From the NCBI RefSeq assembly GCF_000334215.1, contig NZ_AMQY01000021.1, positions 38,720 to 102,719 on the forward strand: DNA of 64,000 bases. Direction: 5' to 3'. The position numbers were made by a program, and so were the translations under genes. How positions within the stretch are numbered: position 1 is the stretch's first letter; each line of letters begins with the position of its first letter. The notes under the pieces were generated by a model. It searched no databases, was not told where the DNA came from, and saw only the letters and a program-made list of their open reading frames with translations. This document shows, piece by piece, positions 8,139 to 16,332 of this stretch. The stretch comes from Vreelandella jeotgali Hwa (GTDB lineage Bacteria > Pseudomonadota > Gammaproteobacteria > Pseudomonadales > Halomonadaceae).

Positions 8139-10290
8139 TGTCAGGCTCCTTTTCGGCAGGGTTGGATCGATTGGCCTGGGCGGCGGCCAGTTGGGTTTCG
8201 CCCTGGAAACGGGTACGGGCCATGTCGGAGGCCACCCGCAGTTTCTCGCTCTGCCCCTTGGAAGACAGCGTCATATCAGACAGCCGCAGCCGGGTCAGCA
8301 GCTCCTCGCGCTTGAGTGCCACCTCGGCTTCGAGGCGGTCGCGTTCGAGGGACATTTCCGGCGACTGCTCACCACCGGCCGTCTTCTCGGCGGACGCCTT
8401 GTCCTTCTCGGCGGATGCGCTTGCCTGTTCGGCCTGTGCCTGGAGCTTGGCCAGTTCGCCTTCGAGCTTGCCGATCTCAAGCTGCTGCATTTTCTGCTGC
8501 ATCTCGATCTCTTCGTCGGTCGGCTCGGCCTGCCCCATCATCTCCTGGACCCGGTCGGCCAGCTCGTCGCGGTCGGTCAGGTTGGAACGCCGAATGATGG
8601 CGTCGTCGGGGATCGCCACACCGCCTTCCTTGCGCAGCTGCATCAGCTGGCCGAACTCGTCCTCGTCGGCGTTATCGCGGGTCGGCAGCGACGTAATCGA
8701 GACGTCATAGCGCCCGGCGGTGACGTTGTTGAGCACTTCGCCGGTCTCGTCGATCTGGTTGATGATCAGCTTCTCCTCGCGCTCGTCCGGGTTATCCGGG
8801 TGCAGGATGCTGACCGTGCGCTCCTCGGTGTAGAAGTCCTGGACCAGCTCAAGGAGCTTGTGGCCCACCAGCCGGCGGCTATATTCGAGGTGCTTGAACG
8901 GCTGGCCCAGCTGAATCTGGCCGCGCTGCGTCTTGCGCTCCATCGCCACGCCGGACACCTCGGCACTGGCCTGGCCGAGCATGCCCTCGTTGACACCGCT
9001 GATCTGCTGGATCGCCATGCCCGTCTTGTCGGAAATCCGATCCAGGCCGGACGGCACATGGTTGGGCTGAATCTTCTGAGGCGGCTGGTAGTTCTTGGCG
9101 TAGACCAGGTGTAGGCCGGTCTCGGCGCCCTTCTCGGAAAGCTCGTCCTCGGTCATGTTCACCAGCGAACCTTCCTCGGTAATCCAGCCCGAGTTGGCCG
9201 TGGTGTTGACGATGTGCAGCTCCTGGCTGCGAGCCTTGTTGTAGAACTCCTGGGGATTCAGCAGGTTTCTCACCATGCCGAAGGGATTGCCGCGGCGGTA
9301 GTAGGGGAAGTACGGGATCACCGTAAAGGTACGGTAGAGCGACCAGTCGTCGTAGAGCACCACGTCGTCGGCGGTGACCGTCCAACGGACCTTCCGCCCG
9401 GGGCGCTTGATGACCTGCACGCCATAGGTCTCGGCCAGCCGGGTCACTTCGTCCTCGCCCATCTGCTGCGGGACCTCGCGCATGTCCCCGGTGTCCGGGT
9501 CCACCAGCACGTACTCATCGACCCACTGGTAGTGCTGCCGTTCGATCACCCGCACGCTGCGGATGGTCCGGTCGTCGAGCCCCTCGATGCCGTGAGACCC
9601 CGGGGACAGGAACTGCTCGCCGCCGAAGCGGCCCGTGCCGAAGCGCACGGAGTCATAGGCGTGGTGATCGCCGGAACCGACGATGGACTGGAGGGAGTCG
9701 GACTTGTCCTGGCCGTACTTGGTCGCCAGCTCGTCAAGCGACATCCACCAGGTCACCATGACCTCGTTCCACGTCGACGGGTCCATCTCCTTGCCTTCCG
9801 GGTCGGGAATCACGGTCAGCGGATCGAGGTGCTTGATCGATACGTCGCCCATCAGGTTTTCCTGGAAACTGACGCGCACGTCGAAGTAGCCGCGGTCCTG
9901 GATCATGCCGTCGGCAAACACGAAGTTCTCGATGAAGTGGTAGTCGTTGGCCTGCATGATGGACTGCGCCACCCGGCCCAGCACCAGGGCGCCGTCGCGG
10001 GTGGAATCCCGCTTGGGCAGAAAGCCGACCTGCATCTCCCGGCTGGCCTGCTCGCCCAGCGCCGTATTGATGGTCGACAGCACCAGGTTGAACGTCATGG
10101 CCGGGCGGCCCTCATCCTCCAGCTTCTTGCGGTCGGCGTCCGACCACTGGTCACCGCGGTAGAAAGCGTCGCACTTCCTGGCCAGGTCAACGTAGTCGTT
10201 GTGGCCATTGTCCCGGGCGCGGACGTAATGCGCCCACTGTTTCCGGGCTACTACCTTCTCTTCGCCGCTGTCTGGGGTCGCCTCTGCCAT
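8131..10290 (-). CDS. portal protein, P22 gp1 type
   Basis: At 719 residues it matches the size of the P22-like portal. Typical elements are AFYRGDQWSDADRKKLEDEG near residue 50, RPAMTFNLVLSTINTALGEQ, the basic FLPKRDST segment, DPLTVIPDPEGKEMDPSTW, the stem region around FYNKARSQELHIVNTTANSG, SGVNEGMLGQASAEVSGVAM and a long C-terminal helical/coiled-coil barrel (residues ~590-700) rich in Q, E, K and A. It forms the dodecameric ring through which DNA enters and leaves the head. It is downstream of terL and upstream of scaffold, with a GAGGA ribosome site. Confidence 0.85.
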   Translation of the reverse strand: MAEATPDSGEEKVVARKQWAHYVRARDNGHNDYVDLARKCDAFYRGDQWSDADRKKLEDEGRPAMTFNLVLSTINTALGEQASREMQVGFLPKRDSTRDGALVLGRVAQSIMQANDYHFIENFVFADGMIQDRGYFDVRVSFQENLMGDVSIKHLDPLTVIPDPEGKEMDPSTWNEVMVTWWMSLDELATKYGQDKSDSLQSIVGSGDHHAYDSVRFGTGRFGGEQFLSPGSHGIEGLDDRTIRSVRVIERQHYQWVDEYVLVDPDTGDMREVPQQMGEDEVTRLAETYGVQVIKRPGRKVRWTVTADDVVLYDDWSLYRTFTVIPYFPYYRRGNPFGMVRNLLNPQEFYNKARSQELHIVNTTANSGWITEEGSLVNMTEDELSEKGAETGLHLVYAKNYQPPQKIQPNHVPSGLDRISDKTGMAIQQISGVNEGMLGQASAEVSGVAMERKTQRGQIQLGQPFKHLEYSRRLVGHKLLELVQDFYTEERTVSILHPDNPDEREEKLIINQIDETGEVLNNVTAGRYDVSITSLPTRDNADEDEFGQLMQLRKEGGVAIPDDAIIRRSNLTDRDELADRVQEMMGQAEPTDEEIEMQQKMQQLEIGKLEGELAKLQAQAEQASASAEKDKASAEKTAGGEQSPEMSLERDRLEAEVALKREELLTRLRLSDMTLSSKGQSEKLRVASDMARTRFQGETQLAAAQANRSNPAEKEPDNG

Positions 10291-10296
10291 GCCGTA

Positions 10297-10548
10297 TCAG
10301 TCCTCGACGTGGTTGCGCTCGTGGAACACGGCCCGCGAGCAGTGGTAAATGTCGTCGTCCTTGAGCCAGACGATGAAGTCACCGGCGACCGGCGGCTCGT
10401 ACGCCTTGAACTCCACCATCTCGTCATGGAGCGAAATGGTGTAGCTCGCCTCGCCCACCTTCGTCAGCTCGTCGGCGTCTTCGATCCGGTGCGCGTACCG
10501 GGTCACCGGCTTGGACTGGTAGGGTTTGAACGCGGGGTTGATCTTCAT
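10297..10548 (-). CDS. small protein between Tad2-like and portal genes, 83 aa
   Basis: Translation starts at MKINPAFKPYQSKPVTRYAH; the ATG overlaps the stop of the upstream Tad2-like gene (ATGA). A longer open frame to 10740 is a shadow of that gene. The sequence alternates short beta segments (ASYTISLHDEMVEFKAY; GDFIVWLKDDDIYHC) and ends in a histidine/cysteine-containing tail. It resembles the small accessory proteins that often accompany DUF2829 genes in phages, but I do not recognise a family or function. Confidence 0.6.
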   Translation of the reverse strand: MKINPAFKPYQSKPVTRYAHRIEDADELTKVGEASYTISLHDEMVEFKAYEPPVAGDFIVWLKDDDIYHCSRAVFHERNHVED

Positions 10549-10799
10549 ACCGATCCCTCCAGACGCGATGCCGCATGCTCGGTAGAGAACTCGTCCTTCA
10601 CCAGCTGCCAGTCGTCGCGGAACATGAAACCAATGGTGTAATCCATGTTGTCGGTGTCGCGCATGTCGATGACCTGGCCACGGCGGGTGTGCATCATCAC
10701 GGTCTTCTTCTCGTCGTTCCAACGCCAGAAACCACCCCACTCGGGCAGTGCCAGATCATGGCCACGCTTGAGATACGCAAAAGCTGCTTCAAACTTCAT
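10545..10799 (-). CDS. second Tad2-like (DUF2829) protein, 84 aa
   Basis: The N terminus MKFEAAFAYLKRGHDLALPE and the following W-GGFWRW motif fit the DUF2829/Tad2 pattern of an initial 'F..A...L+.G....R..W' helix-strand; the end GFMFRDDWQLVKDEF corresponds to the family's terminal '...DW.iv' motif. Tad2 proteins are small sponges that sequester the Thoeris immune signal 1''-3' gcADPR. This copy is more divergent than its upstream neighbour and lacks the canonical GWNGxGM and PW..SQ motifs, so ligand binding is uncertain. It is coupled by ATGA overlaps to genes on both sides. Confidence 0.55.
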   Translation of the reverse strand: MKFEAAFAYLKRGHDLALPEWGGFWRWNDEKKTVMMHTRRGQVIDMRDTDNMDYTIGFMFRDDWQLVKDEFSTEHAASRLEGSV

Positions 10800-11335
10800 T
10801 GCACTATCTCCCAGTCCTCTGCCAGTGCGTCAGACTGCGCCACAGACCAGGGGACAAGTTCCCCGTTGGCCGTGTACATGAACAACGCGTCCCGGAACAC
10901 GGGCTCCCCCATATACTCGCCAAACCCGAACCCGTGGATTTTGGCGATGGTGTTGCTGCCCTGAAGCCAGAAAACGTACATGCCCTGGCCATTCCAGCCG
11001 GCCCGCTTCACAGCGCCGCCGGCTCGAAGAATCTTCAGCGCTTCGCCAAAGTCCAGGCCGGTGGCCTTGCTGTCACCTGCCTCGCGGTAACGATCCTCGG
11101 CCAGCAAAAAGCCAAACAGCGGCCAGAGCTTGTCGAACGCCTGCTCGTGGGCGATCTTCCGGCCCAGCTCGGCGTCAAAGTTGGCCGGGTCGACACAAGC
11201 CGACTCGCCGGTAACGGTATATCCGTTGTCGAGGTGCAGGATGCAGAAGGTCAGGGTTGTGCCTTCCGGGTGCGTGTACTGCGTAGCAGCAATACGCGCT
11301 TCCATCGCTTCGGGGGTCACTTTGTTCGGCAGCAT
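10796..11335 (-). CDS. Gp49-family domain fused to Tad2 (anti-Thoeris) domain
   Basis: Residues 1-86 match the phage Gp49-like family (VTPEAMEARIAATQYTHPEG, a TFCILHLDNGY strand and AHEQAFDKLWPLFGFLLAE). Residues ~93-179 are a well-kept Tad2/DUF2829 domain: LDFGEALKILRAGGAVKRAG, WNGQGMYVFW and the terminal NGELVPWSVAQSDALAEDW. Tad2 binds 1''-3' gcADPR and blocks Thoeris defence, so this protein probably protects the phage. AGGAGA precedes the ATG, and the gene follows terL by 8 bases inside the head operon, which is an unusual place for an early-acting counter-defence unless it is made late or in the lysogen. Confidence 0.75.
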   Translation of the reverse strand: MLPNKVTPEAMEARIAATQYTHPEGTTLTFCILHLDNGYTVTGESACVDPANFDAELGRKIAHEQAFDKLWPLFGFLLAEDRYREAGDSKATGLDFGEALKILRAGGAVKRAGWNGQGMYVFWLQGSNTIAKIHGFGFGEYMGEPVFRDALFMYTANGELVPWSVAQSDALAEDWEIVQ

Positions 11336-11343
11336 GGTTTCTC

Positions 11344-13173
11344 CTACGACGTCATCGCTGACGGTTTATCCGTGTTGCGTATAGTTTTGGACAGTTTATC
11401 ACGCCAGGAGCGTTTTGGCGGCTGTTTTCTTTCACGCGTGGACGTGAAGTGCATTAAAAGCTGACCTATCCACGCAGCGGAGTCCACTTGGTCGTCGAAC
11501 TGCCCGTTGGGGAAGCGCATCATCTCGGCCACCAGCGCCATCGTGGCGTCACAGTGCTTGCGGAAGAACACCCGGCGCTGCTGCATACGCGCCTGGAACG
11601 GCCGTGCCCGGGCAATCTTGTCCTGCCGGCCGGGGCGCAGCTCCTCAATGGGCATCATGGTTCGCGTTTCCCGGATGCGCTTCTCCAGAATCGGGCCCAT
11701 CGTCATCAGAATGTGGCCCCGTTCGATGCCCACCAGCTTGCTCTGCCAGACCTTCTGCACCTCCAGCATCTTCTCCACGATCTCCAGCGTCCGCCACCGG
11801 CCGCGCTGCACATCCACCACGAAGATGTTGTCCTTGCGGTCCACGCCGACCGTTAATCCAACGGTAAAGTCGTTCTGCTCGGTCTGCCCGATGGCCAGGT
11901 CCCAGGCCGTGTAGAAGTTCATCTCCTCAAGCGGCGGCAACTCGTGCTGCATGAACCACGAAAAGTCTTCCTTCTTGAAGTAATCGCCGTCGTCGGCCAC
12001 CGGGTTCTGCTGGTACAGCGCCGACCAGTCACGCGGGCCGATGGTGCGCTTGATCTGCTCCAACGCCGTGATCGGAAATCGCTCCGGGTGCAGCGCCTCG
12101 CCCTGCTTGCGAAACAGCTCGTCATGCTCGGCAATCGCCGGGTAGCTCACCACCCGCCACTGATCACCCTCGCCGTCGGCCATCTGCTCAAGGAGCTTGC
12201 CGCCCAGGTCCGCATCATGCCAGCGGGTCATCATACAGATCACACCACCGCCGGGTGCCAGACGGGTGTAGGCCGTCGACCTGTACCAGTCCCAGATACC
12301 TTCCCGGGTCGTTTCGCTCTCGGCATCGGCGCGGTTTTTCAGGGGATCATCGATTATAAGGACAGAACAGCCCCTGCCGGTTATGGGCCCGCCTACCCCA
12401 GCAGCTACGTAACCACCCTCGTGGTTCGTGCTCCACACCTCGACCGACTGGCTGTCCTTGGACAGCGACACCTCGGGGAACACCGTCTGGTAGCTTTTCT
12501 CGCGCAGCAGGCCGCGCACTTTCCGGCTGAAGTCGTTGGCCAAGCTGCCGGCGTAGGAACAGGAGATGATCTCGTGTTTCGGGTTCCGGCCCAGGTGCCA
12601 CGCGGGAAACACCCGAGAAGCCAGCTCAGATTTCCCCGACCTGGGCGGCATGCTGATCATCAGCCGGGGGCTTTCCCCGGCGGCCACGGCGTTGCTGAAC
12701 CACTCAAGATGCTCGCAGATGTCCTTGTGGACCCATCCGGGCTGATAGTCGGGGTTCGTGCGCATCACCAACGGCAGCAGATGGTCGTGGGCCAACTGCC
12801 GGCGGGCCAATTCCCGCTTAGCCTCCTCCTGCCGGTCGAACTCGCGCTGTGTCTCGGCTTCCTTCTCCCGGGCGACGCGGGCACGTTGGGCCTCGGCCTC
12901 CTGGTTCTGCCGGTACATCTCCTGGCGCTCACGACGCTCAGCCTCCAGCCGGGATTCCCTGTCCTGCTGATCCTCGGCGGCCAGCTTGGCGTGCTCGGCC
13001 ACTTCCTCGGTGCGGCAATAGACGCAGACGCCATCCTTCAGCAGGGTCTCGGGGGTTTCCTGCTCACACTCGCTGCAATACTGGCACTTCACCTTGCGCT
13101 GATCGCCGGTGGCCACCTTCATGCGCGGCATCGGATCGGTTCGCTTGAACCGGCGCCCTTCATAGCTCGCCAT
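11344..13173 (-). CDS. terL: terminase large subunit with N-terminal zinc-ribbon extension
   Basis: The motor-nuclease core starts near residue 120: LLPLVMRTNPDYQPGWVHKD, Walker A SMPPRSGKSE (~175), Walker B VLIIDDP, motif CMMTRWHDADLGG, and the RNase H-like nuclease with FYTAWDLAIGQTEQND and a late acidic/His segment QFDDQVDSAAW. It cuts and packages phage DNA with the portal. At 609 residues it is longer than usual because of an extra N terminus containing C30, C33, C36, C50 and C53 (zinc-ribbon-like) followed by a ~60-residue E/R/Q coiled coil. It overlaps terS by 14 bases. Confidence 0.9.
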   Translation of the reverse strand: MASYEGRRFKRTDPMPRMKVATGDQRKVKCQYCSECEQETPETLLKDGVCVYCRTEEVAEHAKLAAEDQQDRESRLEAERRERQEMYRQNQEAEAQRARVAREKEAETQREFDRQEEAKRELARRQLAHDHLLPLVMRTNPDYQPGWVHKDICEHLEWFSNAVAAGESPRLMISMPPRSGKSELASRVFPAWHLGRNPKHEIISCSYAGSLANDFSRKVRGLLREKSYQTVFPEVSLSKDSQSVEVWSTNHEGGYVAAGVGGPITGRGCSVLIIDDPLKNRADAESETTREGIWDWYRSTAYTRLAPGGGVICMMTRWHDADLGGKLLEQMADGEGDQWRVVSYPAIAEHDELFRKQGEALHPERFPITALEQIKRTIGPRDWSALYQQNPVADDGDYFKKEDFSWFMQHELPPLEEMNFYTAWDLAIGQTEQNDFTVGLTVGVDRKDNIFVVDVQRGRWRTLEIVEKMLEVQKVWQSKLVGIERGHILMTMGPILEKRIRETRTMMPIEELRPGRQDKIARARPFQARMQQRRVFFRKHCDATMALVAEMMRFPNGQFDDQVDSAAWIGQLLMHFTSTRERKQPPKRSWRDKLSKTIRNTDKPSAMTS

Positions 13174-13708
13174 CGGTATCCTCGTCGGTCACATCCTCGG
13201 CGTCGTACACCTCGCCGGGTTGCAGGGAATCCATGCCCATCGCCGCCAGGTGGAGCAACTGCTGGGTGCTCAACCCTTCAAGCTGCTGCGGCGTGTTGAC
13301 CTGCTTCTGGTCCTCCGCCGGATCGTCCAACAGCTTGTGCAACTTCACCAGCGAGTCCGTGGCCCGGGTCATTTCGGCGCTGGTGCCCGCCAGGTGGTAC
13401 GAGTTTATGTACATCTGGTGGGCGTCTTCCTTGCCGAACTTCACCCGGGGCATCACCTGTTCGCTCATTTCCCGATCGTAGTGCTGCATGTGGGCCTGGA
13501 CCTCGGGCAGCTTGTCCCAGGTCGCGCCGGTGGACGGATGGGCCCCGGCTTCACGCGCCGCATCGCTGGCCGACATCCCGCCGACGCGAGCCGCCACGAA
13601 GTACCTGAGCTGAGCCGATATGCGCGGAAGATCGACGGCGCCAAGGTCGGCGTCGTTTTCCATGTTCAGCAGCTGCTGCTCGGTCATCTCTTTGGGGTCA
13701 AACGCCAT
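13160..13708 (-). CDS. terS: terminase small subunit
   Basis: A 182-residue protein with an N-terminal helix-turn-helix-like DNA-binding region (RYFVAARVGGMSASDAAREA, then AHPSTGATWDKLPEVQAHM), a central helical oligomerisation part (ATDSLVKLHKLLDDPAED) and an acidic tail. It would recognise the packaging site and stimulate TerL. It is first in the structural operon, just downstream of a phage-type promoter box at 13723-13748. The leader is very short (about 9 bases from the predicted start site), with at best a weak ribosome site. Confidence 0.75.
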   Translation of the reverse strand: MAFDPKEMTEQQLLNMENDADLGAVDLPRISAQLRYFVAARVGGMSASDAAREAGAHPSTGATWDKLPEVQAHMQHYDREMSEQVMPRVKFGKEDAHQMYINSYHLAGTSAEMTRATDSLVKLHKLLDDPAEDQKQVNTPQQLEGLSTQQLLHLAAMGMDSLQPGEVYDAEDVTDEDTDGEL

Positions 13709-13722
13709 GCGTACACCAACGT

Positions 13723-13748
13723 CTATATATGCTTGGCGTATATTGTAG
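13723..13748 (-). promoter_or_regulatory. phage promoter box upstream of terS
   Basis: Minus-strand CTACAATATACGCCAAGCA followed by TATATA. The same arrangement precedes the primase-helicase gene at 27226-27251 with only a few changes, and looser versions occur at 22191-22216 and 19860-19885. The six bases after ATACGC are followed in each case by a -10-like hexamer, and the gene starts 16-24 bases later. No -35 hexamer is present, suggesting help from a phage activator. Confidence 0.6.
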
Positions 13749-13753
13749 AGTGT

Positions 13754-13779
13754 AAAAAACCCCGCGGCAATGGCGGGGT
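13754..13779 (-). terminator. terminator ending the two small leftward genes
   Basis: On the minus strand CCCCGC-CATTGCC-GCGGGG is followed by six T residues. It stops transcription from the 14651/14113 genes just before the terS promoter box, separating them from the late operon. Confidence 0.8.
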
Positions 13780-13807
13780 GTTGGCCTAAAAGAGGTTGTG
13801 TTGTTCG

Positions 13808-14113
13808 TTAGGCGAGCTGGCTCCAAAGGCCGAAGGCACCAATAATAACCGCGGTTAGCGTCAATATCGTACCTATCGACCAATGCACGGAACTTAGCCG
13901 TGAAGCGGCGATATGCTGCTTGAGTTCGGATACTTCCAGGCGTACATCCGTATTAGCCTTCCGTACCTCGGTCAGAAACTCGTGCATTTCCTCGCGCTGT
14001 TCGCGGCGCTGAGTCTCTGCGTCCTTGAGAAACTCGTGGAAACGCGCATCAGCACGGGCCGAATGTTCACTAAATTTAGCGTCCAGCTCCTCGCGTGTAA
14101 TGTCGCTTGCCAT
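13808..14113 (-). CDS. coiled-coil protein with C-terminal membrane anchor, 101 aa
   Basis: AAGGAGA stands six bases before this ATG; an upstream in-frame ATG at 14338 with GAGGAA is possible and would add 75 polar residues. The first ~70 residues are a charged coiled coil (HEFLKDAETQRREQREEMHE and following), and residues ~77-97 are one hydrophobic membrane segment (IGTILTLTAVIIGAFGLW). The shape would suit a tail-anchored inner-membrane protein, for example a holin-like, spanin-like or superinfection-exclusion protein. No family is recognised and there is no lysis gene next to it. Confidence 0.65.
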   Translation of the reverse strand: MASDITREELDAKFSEHSARADARFHEFLKDAETQRREQREEMHEFLTEVRKANTDVRLEVSELKQHIAASRLSSVHWSIGTILTLTAVIIGAFGLWSQLA

Positions 14114-14318
14114 GTGTTTCTCCTTATCGGCCTTTGCCTTGTCTGTAAACGGCTTTGTGGTCGCGTAGACATAGCTAGGCCGTGGCTCGTTGTACCTAGT
14201 AGCCCTCTCAAACCGTTTAGCTACACGCTCCGCCGAATCACTTTCAGACCCTGAGTACGGCGTTTCGGACCGCGGACTGCTGGTTCTTGACGACCTTAAC
14301 GACGGCTGTACTCCCCCT

Positions 14319-14651
14319 TCAGTCCTCAGAGCCGTCATGCGGTTCCTCCAGGGCCTCCGTAAATGCGTCTCTCAGTTCTTGTACAAGGCTGAGTGGCAGC
14401 GTCAGTCCGGCAACATTCAGGCGATACACCTCAAGGTCTTTGGGGGCTATAGAAGTCAAGTTGCCATTGTCGTCAAAAGTATGTTTTTCCCCTCCAACGT
14501 CCATGCTTGTTCGTCCAAGCCGAAGGTGTACATACCGCTCGCCATCTGTCTCCAACCCTGACATGGAAAACTTTGTCACATACTCGTCAATATAGTTCTC
14601 GGAACGTCGATGGTTGGTTGTCTGCACTTCGTTGTTACTGGCGTCGGCCAT
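14319..14651 (-). CDS. unknown early-type protein, 110 aa
   Basis: The start MADASNNEVQTTNHRRSENY is chosen for the strong AAGGAGGAAGG upstream. After a polar N terminus (1-22) the sequence forms a compact mixed domain: FSMSGLETDGERYVHLRLGR, a DDNGNLTSIAPKDLEVYRLN hairpin and a final helix LSLVQELRDAFTEALEEP. It is the first leftward gene beside the divergent control region and shares a terminator with the next gene. No known family was recognised. Confidence 0.6.
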   Translation of the reverse strand: MADASNNEVQTTNHRRSENYIDEYVTKFSMSGLETDGERYVHLRLGRTSMDVGGEKHTFDDNGNLTSIAPKDLEVYRLNVAGLTLPLSLVQELRDAFTEALEEPHDGSED

Positions 14652-14805
14652 ACGTTCCTTCCTCCTTGTTCCTGTACCCACAGCATACCCCACCCAGCGC
14701 AGGGCGTGCATCCAGCGGCAAATTTTGCGCAGAAATTTTTTCCGGTCGGATTACGCAGGACGGTTTTCAAGGGATGCGGGAAAAGCGGTATCGGTAACAA
14801 AAAAG

Positions 14806-14838
14806 CCCAGACCCCGGTTAAGGGAGTCGGGACCTGGG
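14806..14838. promoter_or_regulatory. imperfect hairpin in the divergent control region
   Basis: CCCAG-AC-CCCG and CGGG-AC-CTGGG are inverted around a ~12 base loop. On the minus strand it is followed by CTTTTTTG, so it would end any transcript running leftward from near the 15 kb gene into the leftward operon; on the plus strand it is part of the long leader of the gene at 15000. Confidence 0.5.
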
Positions 14839-14920
14839 GCAAAAATCGCGTGTTCGGGTGTGGAGTCCCTGTGCGAAAGGGGCGCCGACCCGGATTCGTG
14901 TTTCGGTTCCACGCGATCCG

Positions 14921-14965
14921 GGTTCCAAGCCACTGGAACCTTGGATTGGCCCCCACCCGGGGGCC
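14921..14965 (+). promoter_or_regulatory. two perfect stem-loops ahead of the 427-aa gene
   Basis: GGTTCCA-AGCCAC-TGGAACC (14921-14940) and GGCCCCC-ACCC-GGGGGCC (14948-14965) are two perfect 7 bp stems, the second ending 34 bases before the start at 15000. Neither is followed by a T run. Together with the hairpin at 14806-14838 they make a structured leader, which may stabilise the message or control translation. Confidence 0.5.
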
Positions 14966-14999
14966 AAGCACATTATCACCCTGTGAAAAGGAAATGATC

Positions 15000-16283
15000 A
15001 TGTTCGTTCAAACTAGCACTACTACTCAGCCCATTCAACACAAGGCACTGGCGTTCGCGGTCAAGACAGCACGCTTTCCCGGTGCATGGACAGAGTGGGA
15101 TGGCCACCAGCAGCTCGACACCTTCCTGCTTGAGCTGCATGACCGCCCTGCCGAGTACGTCAAGGACCCGTTCGGTCGCAACAGCGGTCGCTGGCAAGCA
15201 CCAGGCATGGATGCGCTGCGTGCTCTGCCCTTCCTGTATCAGGGCGCTACGCAATATCTCCTCGCACGCTTCGCCCTGAACCACATGGGGCTTGGCGAGG
15301 ACGTTGAGCCCATCAGCGTCGCACGCGACCTGCATGACCGGCTTGATACGTTCCGCTCGGTGTTCGCTGCCTACGGCTGGAATCGCGTCGACGGTGACTT
15401 CTCGGAAGCCACCACTCGCGTAGAGGTTGCAGAGAGCAAGCCGTGGCAGGACGTCGGCGACACAATGGCCGACCCCACCGTTGAAGCTGCGGCGATGACC
15501 GTCGGCTGCTCGCTCGAAGAAGCGATGGACACGTTCGTCGAGGAGATCACAGCCAACGACGGTAACAAACCCACCAACGCGCAATTCCAGGTCATCAACG
15601 TGGCAGCGCGTGAGCACATCGAGGATCGCCACTTCGATGGCTGGGTTGAGCCGGTCATGGATGACATGAGCGATGATCCCGCTCGCACCGCCAAGGAAAA
15701 GCGGGCTCACCTGAAGGAGCAGCTGGACGCTGAAGGCATCAAGAAGTTCTTCGGCACCAATAAGGTGTATCGCGGGCTCGTCAAGATTCATCGCCGGCTG
15801 TCCAAGACCATCGACCAGCTCCATCAGGACCTGGAACGCGCAACAGCCTACGCACAGCGTCCCTCAAGCGAGCAATACGCCGGCAGCGATGAAGGCATGC
15901 TCATGCAGCTCGGTCGCGTCGATCACTGGCTGGCCAGCAACGACACCACAGGGCTCGACGGCTTCGATCCCGGTGAGCGTTTCCAGGAGGCCATTCGGAT
16001 CGCCAACAACGAGCTGGGTGATCTGGACGACCTGCTGGAGGACATGGAAGACGAGCAGCGTCGGCTCAACCCGGTGTGGAAGATGCTCAACCGGCGCGGT
16101 GCGCCGTACTGGTACGCCAACGTCGGCGAGTTCTACACCATCGACGAGAAGGAAGAAGCCAGCAACCGTCGTGCCGAGCTTCGTGACCAGTGGATCGCGG
16201 CTCGCCCGATGGAGCTGAAGAAGCAACTCGATAGCAAGGCGCTGAACATGCTCGCCGAGCTGTCCAACTTCGACAACCAATAA
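15000..16283 (+). CDS. unknown acidic phage protein, 427 aa
   Basis: The start MFVQTSTTTQPIQHKALAFA is chosen because AAGGA lies seven bases upstream; the open frame back to 14610 crosses the stem-loops. The protein is acidic and mostly helical with no membrane segment, signal peptide or zinc motif. Notable parts are EEAMDTFVEEITANDGNKPT (~165-185), a long helical pair around YRGLVKIHRRLSKTIDQLHQ, and ELGDLDDLLEDMEDEQRRLN (~335-355). It heads the rightward arm and is probably expressed early. I recognise no family and assign no function. Confidence 0.7.
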   Translation: MFVQTSTTTQPIQHKALAFAVKTARFPGAWTEWDGHQQLDTFLLELHDRPAEYVKDPFGRNSGRWQAPGMDALRALPFLYQGATQYLLARFALNHMGLGEDVEPISVARDLHDRLDTFRSVFAAYGWNRVDGDFSEATTRVEVAESKPWQDVGDTMADPTVEAAAMTVGCSLEEAMDTFVEEITANDGNKPTNAQFQVINVAAREHIEDRHFDGWVEPVMDDMSDDPARTAKEKRAHLKEQLDAEGIKKFFGTNKVYRGLVKIHRRLSKTIDQLHQDLERATAYAQRPSSEQYAGSDEGMLMQLGRVDHWLASNDTTGLDGFDPGERFQEAIRIANNELGDLDDLLEDMEDEQRRLNPVWKMLNRRGAPYWYANVGEFYTIDEKEEASNRRAELRDQWIAARPMELKKQLDSKALNMLAELSNFDNQ

Positions 16284-16292
16284 CCATCAATC

Positions 16293-16310
16293 GGGGGGCT
16301 TCGGCCCCCC
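16293..16310 (+). other. UUCG-capped hairpin between two early genes
   Basis: GGGGGGC-TTCG-GCCCCCC is a perfect 7 bp stem with the very stable UUCG tetraloop, ten bases after the stop of the 427-aa gene. No T run follows on either strand, so it is more likely an mRNA 3'-end stabiliser or processing site than a terminator. Confidence 0.6.
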
Positions 16311-16332
16311 ACCGTCGCCAAGGAGGATCACC

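Noticed and set aside
11944..13299. 451-codon plus-strand frame antisense to terL
   Set aside because: Low-complexity shadow; Walker and nuclease motifs of TerL are on the minus strand.
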